64,000 nt of DNA from Romboutsia faecis (GTDB lineage Bacteria; Bacillota; Clostridia; Peptostreptococcales; Peptostreptococcaceae), in contig NZ_JACRWE010000002.1 in the NCBI RefSeq assembly GCF_014323405.1, positions 434,001 to 498,000 on the forward strand, in the 5' to 3' direction. Numbering within the stretch: the first letter of the stretch is position 1; every line of letters begins with the position of its first letter. The translations under genes were made by a program, and so were the position numbers. The notes under the pieces are model-generated. The model did not search any database, was not told the origin of the DNA, and saw nothing but the letters and a program-made list of their open reading frames with translations. Shown piece by piece: positions 1 to 9,960 of this stretch.

Positions 1-1
1 T

Positions 2-478
2 GCTCAATTTGTAGTGAAAGCATGTGAATTAATTGAAAATGACAAGAATATAAAAGCAGAAGAATTAATTAAACATTTAGAAGAATTAAGAGAATCTGTC
101 AGCTTGTTCTTTGTTCCTGATACTCTTGAATATTTACAAAGAAGTGGAAGGGCATCACTTACGACTGCAACTATAGGAAATTTATTAAAAATAAAGCCGA
201 TATTCACAGTAGAAGATGCAAATATATTCATACTTAATAAAGTAAGAGGTAAAAAACACGCAATACATGAACTCGTAAATTTAGTAATTAATAAATATGA
301 TACTTTAGAAGATAAAAATATTATAATAGGTTGTGGAGATAATGTTGATGACTTTGAGAAGTTAAAAGATGAAGTTAATACTAAAATAAAATGTAAGAAG
401 TTATATTTTACTAGAGGTGGAGCTTGCATATGTTCTCATACTGGACCTGATATATTTGCCATCAGCTGTTCTTATTAG
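2..478 (+). CDS. DegV family fatty-acid-binding protein, C-terminal part
   Basis: The open frame enters from the left edge, so the N-terminus is missing; the GTG at 14 is internal. The visible ~158 residues carry the DegV C-terminal signature: a Y-L-Q-R-S-G-R helix start, G-N-L-L-K-I-K-P-I and K-V-R-G-K-K. DegV proteins bind a single fatty acid; the FakB members hand it to the FakA kinase for phospholipid synthesis. No fakA is in view, so the partner is unknown. It ends about 200 bp before pnp, which has its own promoter. Confidence 0.85.
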   Translation, partial: AQFVVKACELIENDKNIKAEELIKHLEELRESVSLFFVPDTLEYLQRSGRASLTTATIGNLLKIKPIFTVEDANIFILNKVRGKKHAIHELVNLVINKYDTLEDKNIIIGCGDNVDDFEKLKDEVNTKIKCKKLYFTRGGACICSHTGPDIFAISCSY

Positions 479-595
479 AAATGATTAATTTTGTCTAAAG
501 TAGCAAATAATATACAAAATGATATACTTAAATTTTAAAGAGATATCGAAAAAATAGTTATAAAATACAATAAAAGTCATAAAATGAGTTTTATG

Positions 596-624
596 TTGTT
601 AAATTATAGTATTTTTGATAAGAT
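596..624 (+). promoter_or_regulatory. Predicted sigma-A promoter of pnp
   Basis: TTGTTA and TAAGAT are separated by 17 bp, about 50 bp upstream of the pnp start. The rest of the 479-675 gap shows no gene. Confidence 0.5.
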
Positions 625-675
625 ATTAATTAGGATAGAAACGCGGTTTTAGTATAAGAGGAGGTACAAGCATTA

Positions 676-2790
676 ATGTTTGAACATAAGATTTTCAAGA
701 TGGATTTAGCAGGGAGAGAACTTTCTGTTGAAATAGGGAAAATAGCAGAGCTTGCTGCTGGTAGTGCTATACTTAGATATGGAGAGACTATGGTTATGGT
801 TAACGTATCAAAGTCTGCAAAACCAAGAGATGGTATAGACTTCTTCCCTTTAAGTGTAGATTACGAAGAAAAATTATATTCAGTTGGTAAAATACCAGGT
901 GGATTTTTAAAGAGAGAAGGAAAGCCTTCTGAAAAGGCAATACTTACTTCTAGATTAATAGATAGACCAATAAGACCTTTATTCCCAAAAGGTTTTAGAA
1001 ACGATGTACAAGTTGTTGCTACTGTTCTTTCAGTAGATCAAGATTGTACACCAGATATAGTTTCTATGATAGGTTCATCAGTAGCATTATCAATATCGGA
1101 TATACCATTTAACGGTCCAACAGGTTCTGTTTTAGTAGGATTAGTTGATGGAGCTCTAGTAGCTAACCCAACTGCAGAACAAAGAGAAAAAAGTTCTCTT
1201 CACTTAGTTGTATCAGGGACAAAAGATGCTATAATGATGGTTGAAGCTGGCGGAGAAGAAATACCTGAAAGTTTAATGCTAGAAGCTATATTATTTGCAC
1301 ATGAAGAAATAAAGAAAATAGTAGCTTTCATAGAAGAAATAACAGATGAAGTTGGAAAAGAAAAAATGGAAGTTGAGTTACATAAAGTAGATGAAGAAGT
1401 AGAAGCTGCTGTTCGTAACTTTGCAACTGATAAAATGAAAGAAGCAGTAAGAACTGTTGAAAAACTTGAAAGACAAGAAAAAATGGATGCGGTAAGAGAA
1501 GAAACTCTTTCTCATTTTGCAGAATTATTAGAAGAGTATGGTTCTGATATAGAAGAAGTACTTCAAGCGATAATAAAAGAGTCAGTAAGAATGCTTATAA
1601 CTCATGAAAAAGTAAGACCAGATAATAGAAAATTAGATGAAATAAGACCTATATGGTGTGATAATGGATTTATACCAAGGGCTCATGGTTCTGGGTTATT
1701 TACAAGAGGTCAAACTCAAGTAATGACTATAACTACACTAGGTGCATTAGGTGATGTTCAAATATTAGACGGTTTAGATGAAGAAGAAAATAAGAGATAT
1801 ATGCATCACTACAACTTCCCAGCTTACAGTGTTGGTGAAGCTAGACCATCGAGAGGTCCAGGTAGAAGAGAAATAGGGCATGGAGCGTTAGCTGAAAGAG
1901 CGTTAGTTCCAGTAATACCTTCAAAAGAAGAGTTCCCTTATGCAATAAGATTAGTTTCTGAAGTATTAAGCTCAAACGGATCAACTTCTCAAGGATCTGT
2001 ATGTGGATCAACATTATCATTATTAGATGCTGGTGTTCCAATAAAAGATATGGTTGCTGGTATAGCTATGGGTCTTATAAAAGATGATGAAAAAATAGCA
2101 ATACTTTCAGATATACAAGGTATGGAAGACCACTTAGGAGATATGGATTTCAAAGTAGCAGGTACAGAACACGGTATAACAGCTATACAAATGGATATAA
2201 AAATCAATGGTATAGATGAAAATATATTAAGAACTGCACTTGAGCAAGCTAGAGTAGGTAGACTTCATATATTAAATGAAATGAGAAAAACTATAGATGC
2301 TCCAAAGTCACAATTATCTAAGTATGCTCCTAAGATAATAACAATGAATATAAACCCAGATAAGATAAGAGACGTTATAGGACCAGGTGGTAAAGTTATA
2401 ACTAAGATAATCGATGAAACTGGTGTTAAGATAGATATAGAACAAACAGGTGAAGTATTCATAGCTGGCATAGACCAAGAAATGATAGATTTAGCGCAAA
2501 AACTTATAAAAGATATAGTTGTAGAAGCTGAAGTAGGACAAACTTATAAAGGTAAAGTAACTAGAATAACTACTTTTGGTGCTTTTGTTGAAATACTTCC
2601 AGGAAAAGAAGGATTACTTCATATATCTCATATAGCTCACGAAAGAGTAGCTAAAGTTGAAGATGTTTTAAATATCGGAGATGAAGTAGAGGTAAAAGTA
2701 ACTGAAATAGATGAAAAAGGAAGAGTAAACTTATCTAGAAAAGTTTTATTACCTAAGCCAGAAAAAATTGAAAAAAAAGATAACAAATAA
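676..2790 (+). CDS. pnp: Polyribonucleotide nucleotidyltransferase (PNPase)
   Basis: A 3'-5' phosphorolytic exoribonuclease, trimeric, acting in mRNA decay. At 704 residues it is family length. Order: two RNase PH-like domains around an all-helical linker (about 1-550), with [12 protein letters not shown] near 390; a KH domain with I-G-P-G-G-K near 570; and an S1 domain from about 625 ([13 protein letters not shown]). The start has a strong AGGAGGT upstream. A hairpin terminator follows directly, so it is probably transcribed alone. The following ylxY, M16 peptidase, ymxH and dapG order matches Bacillus and Clostridioides. Confidence 0.98.
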   Translation: MFEHKIFKMDLAGRELSVEIGKIAELAAGSAILRYGETMVMVNVSKSAKPRDGIDFFPLSVDYEEKLYSVGKIPGGFLKREGKPSEKAILTSRLIDRPIRPLFPKGFRNDVQVVATVLSVDQDCTPDIVSMIGSSVALSISDIPFNGPTGSVLVGLVDGALVANPTAEQREKSSLHLVVSGTKDAIMMVEAGGEEIPESLMLEAILFAHEEIKKIVAFIEEITDEVGKEKMEVELHKVDEEVEAAVRNFATDKMKEAVRTVEKLERQEKMDAVREETLSHFAELLEEYGSDIEEVLQAIIKESVRMLITHEKVRPDNRKLDEIRPIWCDNGFIPRAHGSGLFTRGQTQVMTITTLGALGDVQILDGLDEEENKRYMHHYNFPAYSVGEARPSRGPGRREIGHGALAERALVPVIPSKEEFPYAIRLVSEVLSSNGSTSQGSVCGSTLSLLDAGVPIKDMVAGIAMGLIKDDEKIAILSDIQGMEDHLGDMDFKVAGTEHGITAIQMDIKINGIDENILRTALEQARVGRLHILNEMRKTIDAPKSQLSKYAPKIITMNINPDKIRDVIGPGGKVITKIIDETGVKIDIEQTGEVFIAGIDQEMIDLAQKLIKDIVVEAEVGQTYKGKVTRITTFGAFVEILPGKEGLLHISHIAHERVAKVEDVLNIGDEVEVKVTEIDEKGRVNLSRKVLLPKPEKIEKKDNK

Positions 2791-2796
2791 ATAATT

Positions 2797-2846
2797 AAAA
2801 AAAGAACATACTTTGAATAAGCTTATTCGAGGTATGTTCTTTTTTA
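2797..2846 (+). terminator. Rho-independent terminator after pnp
   Basis: A-tract plus GAACATAC pairs with GTATGTTC followed by a T-run. The loop contains a second palindrome, GAATAAGCTTATTC. Confidence 0.9.
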
Positions 2847-2976
2847 TTTTTATTAAAGAAAGTGGAATATGCATATTTTTTTATTAGATAGTATCATTTA
2901 TGTTTGCATAAATAGGACAATAGATTAATAAGATTAATTAAGATATAATTTGTACATATTTTGGGAGGAATCTTAT

Positions 2977-3720
2977 ATGTTGATAATGGTAGCAAATAAG
3001 AAGAAACTAAAGAAAATAATCATAGGAGTTGTAATTGTATTACTAGCAATAGGTGGGATTATCTTTGGAGTGGTAAAAAATAATTCTACACCTACATTTA
3101 ACAGTTTTGAAGAGGCAAGTTTACCCTATGAAAGAGGAACAAAGGCTAATAGTGGCTACGTTGCAATGACTTGCAACGTAGACCTAGGATGGGAAGATGA
3201 GTATATAGAGGGTATATTAAATGCACTAAAAAAGGAAGACGCAAAGATAACATTTAATGTCACAGGTAAATGGGCAGAGAATAATAAAGACTTCTTACTA
3301 AGAATAAAATCAGAAGGTCATGAAATTGGAAGTCATGGATACAAGCACTTAGATTATGCGAAGCTTACTTATGAACAGAATTTAGAAGAAATGAAAAAAG
3401 CAGAAAGTACAATAGAAGGAATTACTGGAGATGAAATTAGATTTTTTCAAGCGCCAGCAGGTTCTTTTGGAGAAGGAACTATGAAAGCAGCTAAGGAGTT
3501 AGGATATACGGCATTTAAATGGGATGTAGATACTATTGATTGGAAATATAGAGAACAACCAGATGTAATAATCAATAGAGTAAAAAATAAGGATGTTAAA
3601 GATGGAAGTATAATATTGATGCATCCTACCAAAGCGACCATGGAGTGTGTAGATGACATAATAGAGATTATAAGAAGTAAAGGTTTAAAGCCAGGAAAGT
3701 TAAGTGATATTTTTGAATAA
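2977..3720 (+). CDS. YlxY/PdaB-type polysaccharide deacetylase
   Basis: Membrane-anchored NodB-family protein, 248 residues. The ATG at 2977 is preferred over a TTG at 2950 because GGGAGGA lies 8 bp before it. One N-terminal membrane segment (about 7-28) is followed by the deacetylase fold: T-F-N-V-T, the metal motif S-H-G-Y-K-H, Q-A-P-A-G-S-F and I-L-M-H-P-T. The usual T-F-D-D-G motif reads T-C-N-V-D-L-G, so the first Asp is replaced. B. subtilis ylxY sits at the same place after pnp and family members are linked to sporulation and the cell wall. The substrate here is unproven. Confidence 0.85.
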   Translation: MLIMVANKKKLKKIIIGVVIVLLAIGGIIFGVVKNNSTPTFNSFEEASLPYERGTKANSGYVAMTCNVDLGWEDEYIEGILNALKKEDAKITFNVTGKWAENNKDFLLRIKSEGHEIGSHGYKHLDYAKLTYEQNLEEMKKAESTIEGITGDEIRFFQAPAGSFGEGTMKAAKELGYTAFKWDVDTIDWKYREQPDVIINRVKNKDVKDGSIILMHPTKATMECVDDIIEIIRSKGLKPGKLSDIFE

Positions 3721-3984
3721 GCTATATGTAAGAAGTTTTTAAGATTTTGAAAGTGGGAGTTTCTGAACTTTAAAAATAAAAGGGATTTGTTAAAGTTGAA
3801 AAGTAGTAATGCCTATATTCTAAGTAGTTACATATTAGTAAGGGTGATTTTTTTTTAGTTGAATAAATATATTTACTAAACTATAATGAAATACATATAC
3901 TGATTAGAAATAAGAATAAATAATATTTTGGATTAAAAAATAATAGTAATTTATATAATACAAATGTTACAAATGGAGGAAGAT

Positions 3985-5226
3985 ATGTACAAAGTAAAAA
4001 CACTAGAGAATGGGCTGACAATAATAGGGGAGGAAATACCATATGTAAAGTCTATATCTTTTGGAGTATGGATAAATGCAGGATCAAGAATAGAAGATGT
4101 TAAAGTTAGTGGAGTGTCTCATTTTATAGAACATATGATGTTTAAAGGAACTAATAAAAGAACTTCTAAGGAAATAGCTAGTGAAATAGATAATTTAGGT
4201 GGTCAGATTAATGCATTCACAAGTAAGGAGTGCACATGTTACTATGTGAAGTTATTAGATGAGCACATAGAAATTGGACTAGATATATTAAGTGATATGA
4301 TCTTAAATTCTAAGTTTGATGAAGTAGATATAGACAAAGAAAGGTCTGTAATATTAGAAGAGTTAAAAATGTATGAAGATTCACCTGAAGACTTAGCATA
4401 TGATATGCTATTAGAACATATTTACGCTGGGGATGGGCTAGGAATGAATATTTTAGGTACTAGAGAATCTTTAGAAAATATAGGCAAAAAAGAATTATTA
4501 GAGTACTTCAATACTTATTATGTACCAAATAATGCAGTTATATCTATATCTGGGAACTTTAACTTTGATGATATGGTAGAAAAAATAGAAGATAAATTTA
4601 AAAATTGGAATGAAAAAGATGTTGATATAGAACTGAATGAAGCACCTTTTAAATCTTGCATTATAGCAAAAAATAAAGATACAGAGCAGGTTAATTTAGT
4701 TATGAATTTAAAAGCAATAGGAATAGAAAATAATGATGAGGTTTACGCTCTAGCCGTTATAAATAATGTTTTTGGAGGTAGCATAAGTTCTAGGCTATTC
4801 CAAAAAATAAGAGAAGAAAAAGGACTAGTATATTCTATTTACTCAGCTCAAAGTTTATATAGAAAGTGTGGAGAACTTGGTATATTTGCAAGTATGAGTA
4901 AAGAAAATTTAAAAGAAGTTTGTGAAATAATAAAAAGTGAAATAAAAGATTTAAAGGAAAATTATTTAACTGAGAAAGAGATACACGAAAGTAAGGAGCA
5001 ATTAAAAGGGAGTTATTTACTTGGTTTAGAAAGCACAGGAAGTAGAATGATGTCTATTGGAAAATCAATGCTTCTTGTCAACAAAGTTAAAACAACTGAT
5101 GAAATACTACAATGTATAAACAATGTAAGCTTTAATAGTGTTAAAAAGGTAATAGACAAAGTATTTGATTTAAATAATCTTGGAGTTTGCATTGTTGGTA
5201 GGGAAGTAGAAAATATTAAATTATAG
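3985..5226 (+). CDS. M16 family zinc peptidase (MlpA/YmxG-like)
   Basis: Inverted-zincin protease of 413 residues. GGAGGA ends 4 bp before the ATG at 3985, so I reject the upstream ATGs at 3964 and 3973. The zinc motif is H-F-I-E-H (46-50), and the C-terminal half is the usual inactive M16 repeat (F-G-G-S-I-S-S-R-L-F-Q near 265). The B. subtilis counterpart MlpA lies between ylxY and ymxH, as here. Substrates are poorly known. The 243 bp upstream show no gene. Confidence 0.93.
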   Translation: MYKVKTLENGLTIIGEEIPYVKSISFGVWINAGSRIEDVKVSGVSHFIEHMMFKGTNKRTSKEIASEIDNLGGQINAFTSKECTCYYVKLLDEHIEIGLDILSDMILNSKFDEVDIDKERSVILEELKMYEDSPEDLAYDMLLEHIYAGDGLGMNILGTRESLENIGKKELLEYFNTYYVPNNAVISISGNFNFDDMVEKIEDKFKNWNEKDVDIELNEAPFKSCIIAKNKDTEQVNLVMNLKAIGIENNDEVYALAVINNVFGGSISSRLFQKIREEKGLVYSIYSAQSLYRKCGELGIFASMSKENLKEVCEIIKSEIKDLKENYLTEKEIHESKEQLKGSYLLGLESTGSRMMSIGKSMLLVNKVKTTDEILQCINNVSFNSVKKVIDKVFDLNNLGVCIVGREVENIKL

Positions 5227-5252
5227 TTAATAAGTTTTAAGGGGGGATTAAA

Positions 5253-5498
5253 TTGAACTTATCTGAAATAGCAGGTAAAGAAATAGTCAACCTAGTTTCA
5301 GGCGAAAGACTTGGAGTAGTAGGAGAATGTGATCTTATAATAGATGAAACAACAGGAAAAATATTGGCGTTATTAATTCCAAAGGAAAAAGGGTTTTTTG
5401 GATTAAAGAAAGAAAAATCTGTTCTAGAAGTACCTTGGAGAAGTGTAAAAAAAATTGGAAATGATATGATCATTATCGAATATGATGGAGTATACTAA
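5253..5498 (+). CDS. YmxH/YlmC family PRC-barrel protein
   Basis: An 81-residue PRC-barrel domain protein starting with TTG behind a GGGGGG ribosome-binding site. Sequence hallmarks are E-I-A-G-K-E-I-V-N near the start, a G-E-C-D strand and V-P-W-R-S-V-K-K-I-G-N-D. YlmC/YmxH proteins occur in most endospore-forming Firmicutes and have no settled function. It lies 26 bp after the M16 peptidase and 20 bp before dapG, so the three are likely cotranscribed. Confidence 0.85.
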   Translation: MNLSEIAGKEIVNLVSGERLGVVGECDLIIDETTGKILALLIPKEKGFFGLKKEKSVLEVPWRSVKKIGNDMIIIEYDGVY

Positions 5499-5518
5499 GG
5501 TATTTTTAGGAGGTAATA

Positions 5519-6739
5519 ATGGGGGTTTTAGTTCAAAAATTTGGAGGAACATCAGTAGCATCATATGAAAGAATGAAAGAAGTTGTAAGTATAATCCGTT
5601 CTTATAGAGATAAAGGTAATGATTTAGTAATAGTAGTATCTGCAATGGGAAGGCATGGAGATCCATATGCTACAGATACATTAATAGGTTTATGTAAAAA
5701 TGTTAATGAGAAGGCACCTAAAAGGGAACTAGACATGATAATGTCCTGTGGTGAAATTATATCAGGAACTATATTGACAAGTATACTTGAAGATGAAGGT
5801 ATACCTGCAGTTTTTTTAACAGGAATTCAAGCTGGTATAATTACGACTAATTCATATTCAAATGCAAAAATAAAAAAAATTAATCCTCACAAGATTGAAA
5901 GAGAAATATCATTGGATAAAGTTGTAGTAATAGCAGGATTTCAAGGTGGAACAGAAGATGGAGAAATAACTACTTTGGGAAGAGGTGGAAGTGATACTTC
6001 TGCTGTAGCAATAGGCAAAGCCTTAGGAAGTAAAACTGTTCAAATTTATACTGATGTAGATGGTATTATGACAGCAGATCCGAGAGTGGAACCAGATGCT
6101 AGAATAATAAAATTCATAGAATATGAAGAGGTTTTTCAAATGGCAGAACAGGGTTCAAAGGTAATACACCCAAGAGCAGTTGATCTTGCTAAGAAAGCTG
6201 ATATAATTTTAGAAATAAAAAATACATTAAATCCTAATCACGAAGGCACTAAAATAGGTTCAATTAAGAACTTAGATTGTAGTGATGGTGATTATGAAGA
6301 GGAAGAGCGATTTATATCTGCAGTTGCACATAAGAATAATATTGCTCAGGTTAAAGTAAAATCTCCAGAGGAGCTATTTTCTAAAGTACTAAATGAAATG
6401 GAAGATAAAAATATAAATATGGAAATGATAAACTTCTTTGAAGAAGATAAAGGATTTGCAATAGATAAGTCTAACGTTGAAAATGTTGAAGAAATACTTA
6501 ATAAGTATAATGTAGAGTATGAGATAAATAAAAAGTGTGCTAAGGTTACACTAATAGGAGCTAAAATTACAGAGACACCTGGAGTTATTGCGAAGATAAT
6601 AAGGGGATTATCTAAGATTGGAATAACATTATTACAATCGTCAGATTCTTATACATCTGTATCTTGCTTAGTAAGAGAAGAAGATATGGTTGAGACAATT
6701 CATGTTATACACAATCAATTCTATAAAGATAAAAATTGA
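5519..6739 (+). CDS. dapG: Aspartate kinase (DapG type)
   Basis: Phosphorylates L-aspartate with ATP, the first step to lysine, threonine, methionine, diaminopimelate and dipicolinate. 406 residues, start behind AGGAGGT. The amino-acid kinase domain opens with V-Q-K-F-G-G-T-S and has the G-R-G-G-S-D-T-S-A substrate loop; two ACT domains follow from about 265 (V-K-S-P-E-E-L and L-I-G-A-K-I-T-E-T-P-G-V). The position after ymxH matches B. subtilis dapG (aspartokinase I). Feedback specificity cannot be read from sequence. A terminator follows. Confidence 0.95.
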   Translation: MGVLVQKFGGTSVASYERMKEVVSIIRSYRDKGNDLVIVVSAMGRHGDPYATDTLIGLCKNVNEKAPKRELDMIMSCGEIISGTILTSILEDEGIPAVFLTGIQAGIITTNSYSNAKIKKINPHKIEREISLDKVVVIAGFQGGTEDGEITTLGRGGSDTSAVAIGKALGSKTVQIYTDVDGIMTADPRVEPDARIIKFIEYEEVFQMAEQGSKVIHPRAVDLAKKADIILEIKNTLNPNHEGTKIGSIKNLDCSDGDYEEEERFISAVAHKNNIAQVKVKSPEELFSKVLNEMEDKNINMEMINFFEEDKGFAIDKSNVENVEEILNKYNVEYEINKKCAKVTLIGAKITETPGVIAKIIRGLSKIGITLLQSSDSYTSVSCLVREEDMVETIHVIHNQFYKDKN

Positions 6740-6750
6740 AATATAGTTAT

Positions 6751-6786
6751 AAAAAAGATGTACTAAAATTAGTGCATCTTTTTTTT
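6751..6786 (+). terminator. Terminator after dapG
   Basis: AAAAAAGATGTACTA pairs with TAGTGCATCTTTTTT and runs into eight Ts. Confidence 0.9.
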
Positions 6787-6789
6787 GTA

Positions 6790-6833
6790 AAATGACACAG
6801 AAATGACGGAAAAATGACACAGAAATGACATAA
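6790..6833 (+). repeat. Four tandem 11-bp AAATGAC direct repeats (iterons)
   Basis: AAATGAC begins at 6790, 6801, 6812 and 6823, exactly 11 bp apart. Units 1 and 3 are identical (AAATGACACAG). A TATAAT at 6842-6847 lies just downstream, but there is no TTGACA at the right distance, and the array covers the -20 to -65 zone. This suggests a regulator bound to one helix face in front of the ABC importer operon. Confidence 0.7.
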
Positions 6834-6903
6834 TGTATTTATATAATAAAATAAAATGACTAAATATATTTTATAAAATTTATATATACACAGAGGAGGA
6901 TAT

Positions 6904-7923
6904 ATGAAAAAAATTAAAAAAGGGATTATATTATTATTAAGTTTGTTAATGGTAATTGCCATGACAGCATGTGCATCTACTAGTAAAAAGGATACAAATA
7001 ATGAAAATGAAGTAGAAACTAGTTCAGGAGATAACTCTCACTACCCTGTTACTATAACTACTTATAATTATTCTAAAGAGCCTGTAGAAATTACATTTAA
7101 TAAAGCACCCAAGAAGGTAGTAGCAGTATATCAAAATTCCATAGAGACAATGTTAGCTTTAGGATTAGAGGATAAAATAGTAATGGCATCAGGCTTAGAT
7201 CATGAAGTAAAAGATGAATATAAAGAAGCTTTTTCCAAGATAAATTATATAGAAGACTTTGATCCTTCAAAAGAAGATGTAATAATGGAACAACCAGATT
7301 TTATATTATCTTGGTATTCTCTATTTGATGAAAAAAAATTAGGAGACGTAGATTATTGGCATAAAAACAACATAAATACATATATGTCTTTAAATAGTGG
7401 AGTAAAAGAAGATAGAACTATAGAAAATGAAATAACAGATATATTAAATCTAGGTAAGATATTTAATGTAGAAGAAAAAGCAAAGTCTCTAGTAAATGAA
7501 ATAACTAAAAAAGTTGATGAAGTACTATATTCAGTTAAAGAAGAAAAAAATCAAAGTACATTAATAATGGAGTATTTTGATGATAAGATATATACATATG
7601 GCTCAAAAACACTAGGTGGAGATATGGTATCTAAATTAGGTGCAGAACTTTTAAATCCAGATGGTGGAAATATAAGCGAAGAAGATTTAATAAAGTTAAA
7701 TCCAGATTCTATATTTGTTGTATATATGGATAGAACAGATGAAAATATGTCTAAAGAGGCAATAAATAAAATTTTAAATAATAAATCACTTGCAAGCTTA
7801 AAAGCAGTAAAGAATAATAGAGTAAATTCAATAGCTCTTGGGGAGATGTACTCAAGTGGTATAAGAACTATTGATGGTATAACTACTTTTGCAAATGGAA
7901 TATATCCAGAGCTGAATAAATAG
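6904..7923 (+). CDS. Iron-complex/cobalamin-type ABC transporter, substrate-binding lipoprotein
   Basis: Extracellular binding protein of 339 residues with a signal peptide ending in a lipobox (M-T-A-C, Cys about 22), then an acidic Ser/Asn linker and a two-lobed periplasmic-binding fold of the FhuD/BtuF/FepB class (K-V-V-A-V-Y at the lobe 1 start, G-L-E-D-K-I-V near 90, P-D-F-I-L-S-W near 135). First gene of an operon with permease (9 bp later) and ATPase. The ligand could be a siderophore, heme or a corrinoid; sequence alone does not decide. No Fur box was seen; the 11-bp repeats precede it. Confidence 0.88.
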   Translation: MKKIKKGIILLLSLLMVIAMTACASTSKKDTNNENEVETSSGDNSHYPVTITTYNYSKEPVEITFNKAPKKVVAVYQNSIETMLALGLEDKIVMASGLDHEVKDEYKEAFSKINYIEDFDPSKEDVIMEQPDFILSWYSLFDEKKLGDVDYWHKNNINTYMSLNSGVKEDRTIENEITDILNLGKIFNVEEKAKSLVNEITKKVDEVLYSVKEEKNQSTLIMEYFDDKIYTYGSKTLGGDMVSKLGAELLNPDGGNISEEDLIKLNPDSIFVVYMDRTDENMSKEAINKILNNKSLASLKAVKNNRVNSIALGEMYSSGIRTIDGITTFANGIYPELNK

Positions 7924-7932
7924 GTTTTATTC

Positions 7933-9024
7933 ATGGAAAATAAATTAAATATAAATAAAGTAAAATCTAATACATTTAAAGAGTATCCTATGTATGTAGG
8001 TGTTTCTTTTCTGCTATTAGTGATATTAATTTTATCTGTAGGTTTTGCAGTTAACTTAGGATCAGTGGATATAAGCTTAAAAGATGTATATCGTATAATT
8101 ATTTATAAAATATTTGGAATTGGGGATAGTGAAGTGCTATCAAGTGGTGCTATTCATGATGTAATATGGCTTATACGACTTCCTAGAATTATATTAGCAA
8201 TAGCTGTAGGAATAGGACTATCTGTAGTTGGAATAGTAATTCAAGCTATAGTTAAGAATCCACTTGCAGACCCGTATATACTAGGTATATCCTCTGGAGC
8301 ATCACTAGGTGCAACTATTGCTGTTATGATGGGAATAGGTTCAGTTTTGGGAGGAAATGCAATTGGTATATCTGGATTTATAGGTGCATTTACAGTATCA
8401 ATTCTTGTATTGATAATAGCTAATATTGGTGGAAGAGCAAATTCAGTAAAGTTGCTTTTAGGAGGAATGGCTTTAAGTTCTGTTTGTAGTGCTTTTTCAA
8501 GTTTTATAGTTTACTTTGCAAATGATGCTCAGGGAATGCAGACTATAACTTTTTGGTTGATGGGTAGTGTTGCAGGAGCTAAGTGGGAACAAATAATATT
8601 TATATTACCTATTATTTTAATTGGAACTATATTTTTTATGACTCAATATAGAACTTTAAATTTAATGTTGCTAGGTGATGAGGTATCAATTACATTAGGT
8701 ACAGACCTTCATAAGTATAGACATGTATATATAATAATAACATCATTAATGATTGGTGTATTAGTGTATTCATCGGGTATGATTGGATTTGTAGGTCTAG
8801 TTATACCGCATATAGTTAGAATGATTTTTGGCACAGATCATAAAAAAATAATTCCAATTGCGGCTATATTAGGTGCAGTATTTTTGGTATGGGCAGATAT
8901 ACTATCTAGAATCTTAATAAAAGGAACTGAAATACCAATAGGTATATTGATATCGATGATAGGTGCTCCTTGCTTTATTTGGTTAATGATCAAAAAAACT
9001 TATGGCTTTGGAGGAAAAGACTAA
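7933..9024 (+). CDS. FecCD-type ABC transporter permease
   Basis: Integral membrane permease of the BtuC/FecCD family, 363 residues, about 9-10 membrane helices. Typical segments: R-L-P-R-I-I-L-A-I in the first third, N-P-L-A-D-P-Y-I-L-G-I-S-S-G-A-S-L-G-A near 110, and G-F-V-G-L-V-I-P-H-I-V-R near 285. It pairs with the upstream binding lipoprotein and overlaps the downstream ATPase start by one base. Confidence 0.93.
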   Translation: MENKLNINKVKSNTFKEYPMYVGVSFLLLVILILSVGFAVNLGSVDISLKDVYRIIIYKIFGIGDSEVLSSGAIHDVIWLIRLPRIILAIAVGIGLSVVGIVIQAIVKNPLADPYILGISSGASLGATIAVMMGIGSVLGGNAIGISGFIGAFTVSILVLIIANIGGRANSVKLLLGGMALSSVCSAFSSFIVYFANDAQGMQTITFWLMGSVAGAKWEQIIFILPIILIGTIFFMTQYRTLNLMLLGDEVSITLGTDLHKYRHVYIIITSLMIGVLVYSSGMIGFVGLVIPHIVRMIFGTDHKKIIPIAAILGAVFLVWADILSRILIKGTEIPIGILISMIGAPCFIWLMIKKTYGFGGKD

Positions 9025-9791
9025 TGATGATAAAGACAGAGGGAGTAAAATTTAATATAGGAAAATTAGATATTTTAAAAGGTATAGATATAGATGTGAA
9101 AAATAGAGAATTTGTAGGTATAATAGGTCCAAATGGTAGTGGAAAATCTACATTTTTAAAATGTATTTATAGAACACTAAAGCCATCAAGTGGAATTATA
9201 AAGTTAGATGAAGTAAATTTATCTAAATTAAGTATAAAAGAAAGCTCAAAAAAAATGGCTGTAGTATCTCAGCATAATTATTGTGATTTTGACTTTAGTG
9301 TTGGTGATATAGTTTTAATGGGAAGGTCTCCACACAAAAAGATGATGGAAAGAGATTCTCAAAGAGATTATGAGATTATGAATGAAGCACTTGCTAATGT
9401 AAGTATGCTACATTATAAAGATAGAAATTTTAATACCTTATCAGGTGGAGAGCAGCAACGTGTTATTTTAGCTAGAGCATTAGCACAAGAAACAAATTGC
9501 CTGATTTTAGATGAACCTACAAATCACTTGGATATAAAGTATCAGTTACAACTAATGAATATAGTAAAGAAGCTAGATATTGAGGTAATTGCCGCGATAC
9601 ATGACTTAAATATAGCGGCTATGTATTGTGATAAGATATATGTTTTAAAAGAGGGCAAAATTGTAGCTTATGGAACTCCAAAAGAGGTATTTACAAAGGA
9701 ATTAATAAAAGAAGTCTATGAGGTAGATGTTATAGTGAATGAAGATAAAGAAAATAATATGATTAATATATTTTATAAGTCGTGTATATAG
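9024..9791 (+). CDS. FecE/BtuD-type ABC transporter ATPase
   Basis: 255-residue ATPase of the iron-complex importer. An open frame extends to 8970, but GGAGG at 9010 and a TAATG overlap with the permease stop support the ATG at 9024. Walker A is G-P-N-G-S-G-K-S-T, the signature L-S-G-G-E-Q-Q-R, and Walker B L-I-L-D-E-P-T-N-H-L-D, followed by the switch His (A-A-I-H-D). Expected to act as a dimer under the permease. Terminator follows. Confidence 0.94.
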   Translation: MMIKTEGVKFNIGKLDILKGIDIDVKNREFVGIIGPNGSGKSTFLKCIYRTLKPSSGIIKLDEVNLSKLSIKESSKKMAVVSQHNYCDFDFSVGDIVLMGRSPHKKMMERDSQRDYEIMNEALANVSMLHYKDRNFNTLSGGEQQRVILARALAQETNCLILDEPTNHLDIKYQLQLMNIVKKLDIEVIAAIHDLNIAAMYCDKIYVLKEGKIVAYGTPKEVFTKELIKEVYEVDVIVNEDKENNMINIFYKSCI

Positions 9792-9796
9792 CTAAT

Positions 9797-9843
9797 AAAA
9801 TGCTGTGATAGTAGATGTAAAAATCTAATATTACAGCATTTTT
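9797..9843 (+). terminator. Terminator after the ABC importer operon
   Basis: AAAATGCTGT pairs with ACAGCATTTTT across a loop that contains a further TAGAT/ATCTA pairing. Confidence 0.85.
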
Positions 9844-9894
9844 ATTTAAGTAAAAATTAAAATCGTTTGCATAAAGGTTATTTTAAGGATGTTA

Positions 9895-9923
9895 TTGACA
9901 TATATATTTTTATTTAATAAGAT
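9895..9923 (+). promoter_or_regulatory. Predicted promoter of the MATE gene
   Basis: TTGACA, 17 bp, TAAGAT; the gene starts 38 bp downstream. The -10 hexamer is the same as that proposed for pnp. Confidence 0.55.
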
Positions 9924-9960
9924 TTTATCTTGAAATGATATTTATATAGGAGATGGATTA

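Noticed and set aside
1841..2207. Minus-strand ORFs inside pnp and other long genes
   Set aside because: They are shadows of strongly conserved plus-strand coding sequence with no ribosome-binding sites or protein-like composition.
6904..9791. Fur box for the ABC importer
   Set aside because: No TGATAAT-type palindrome found upstream; only the AAATGAC array is present.
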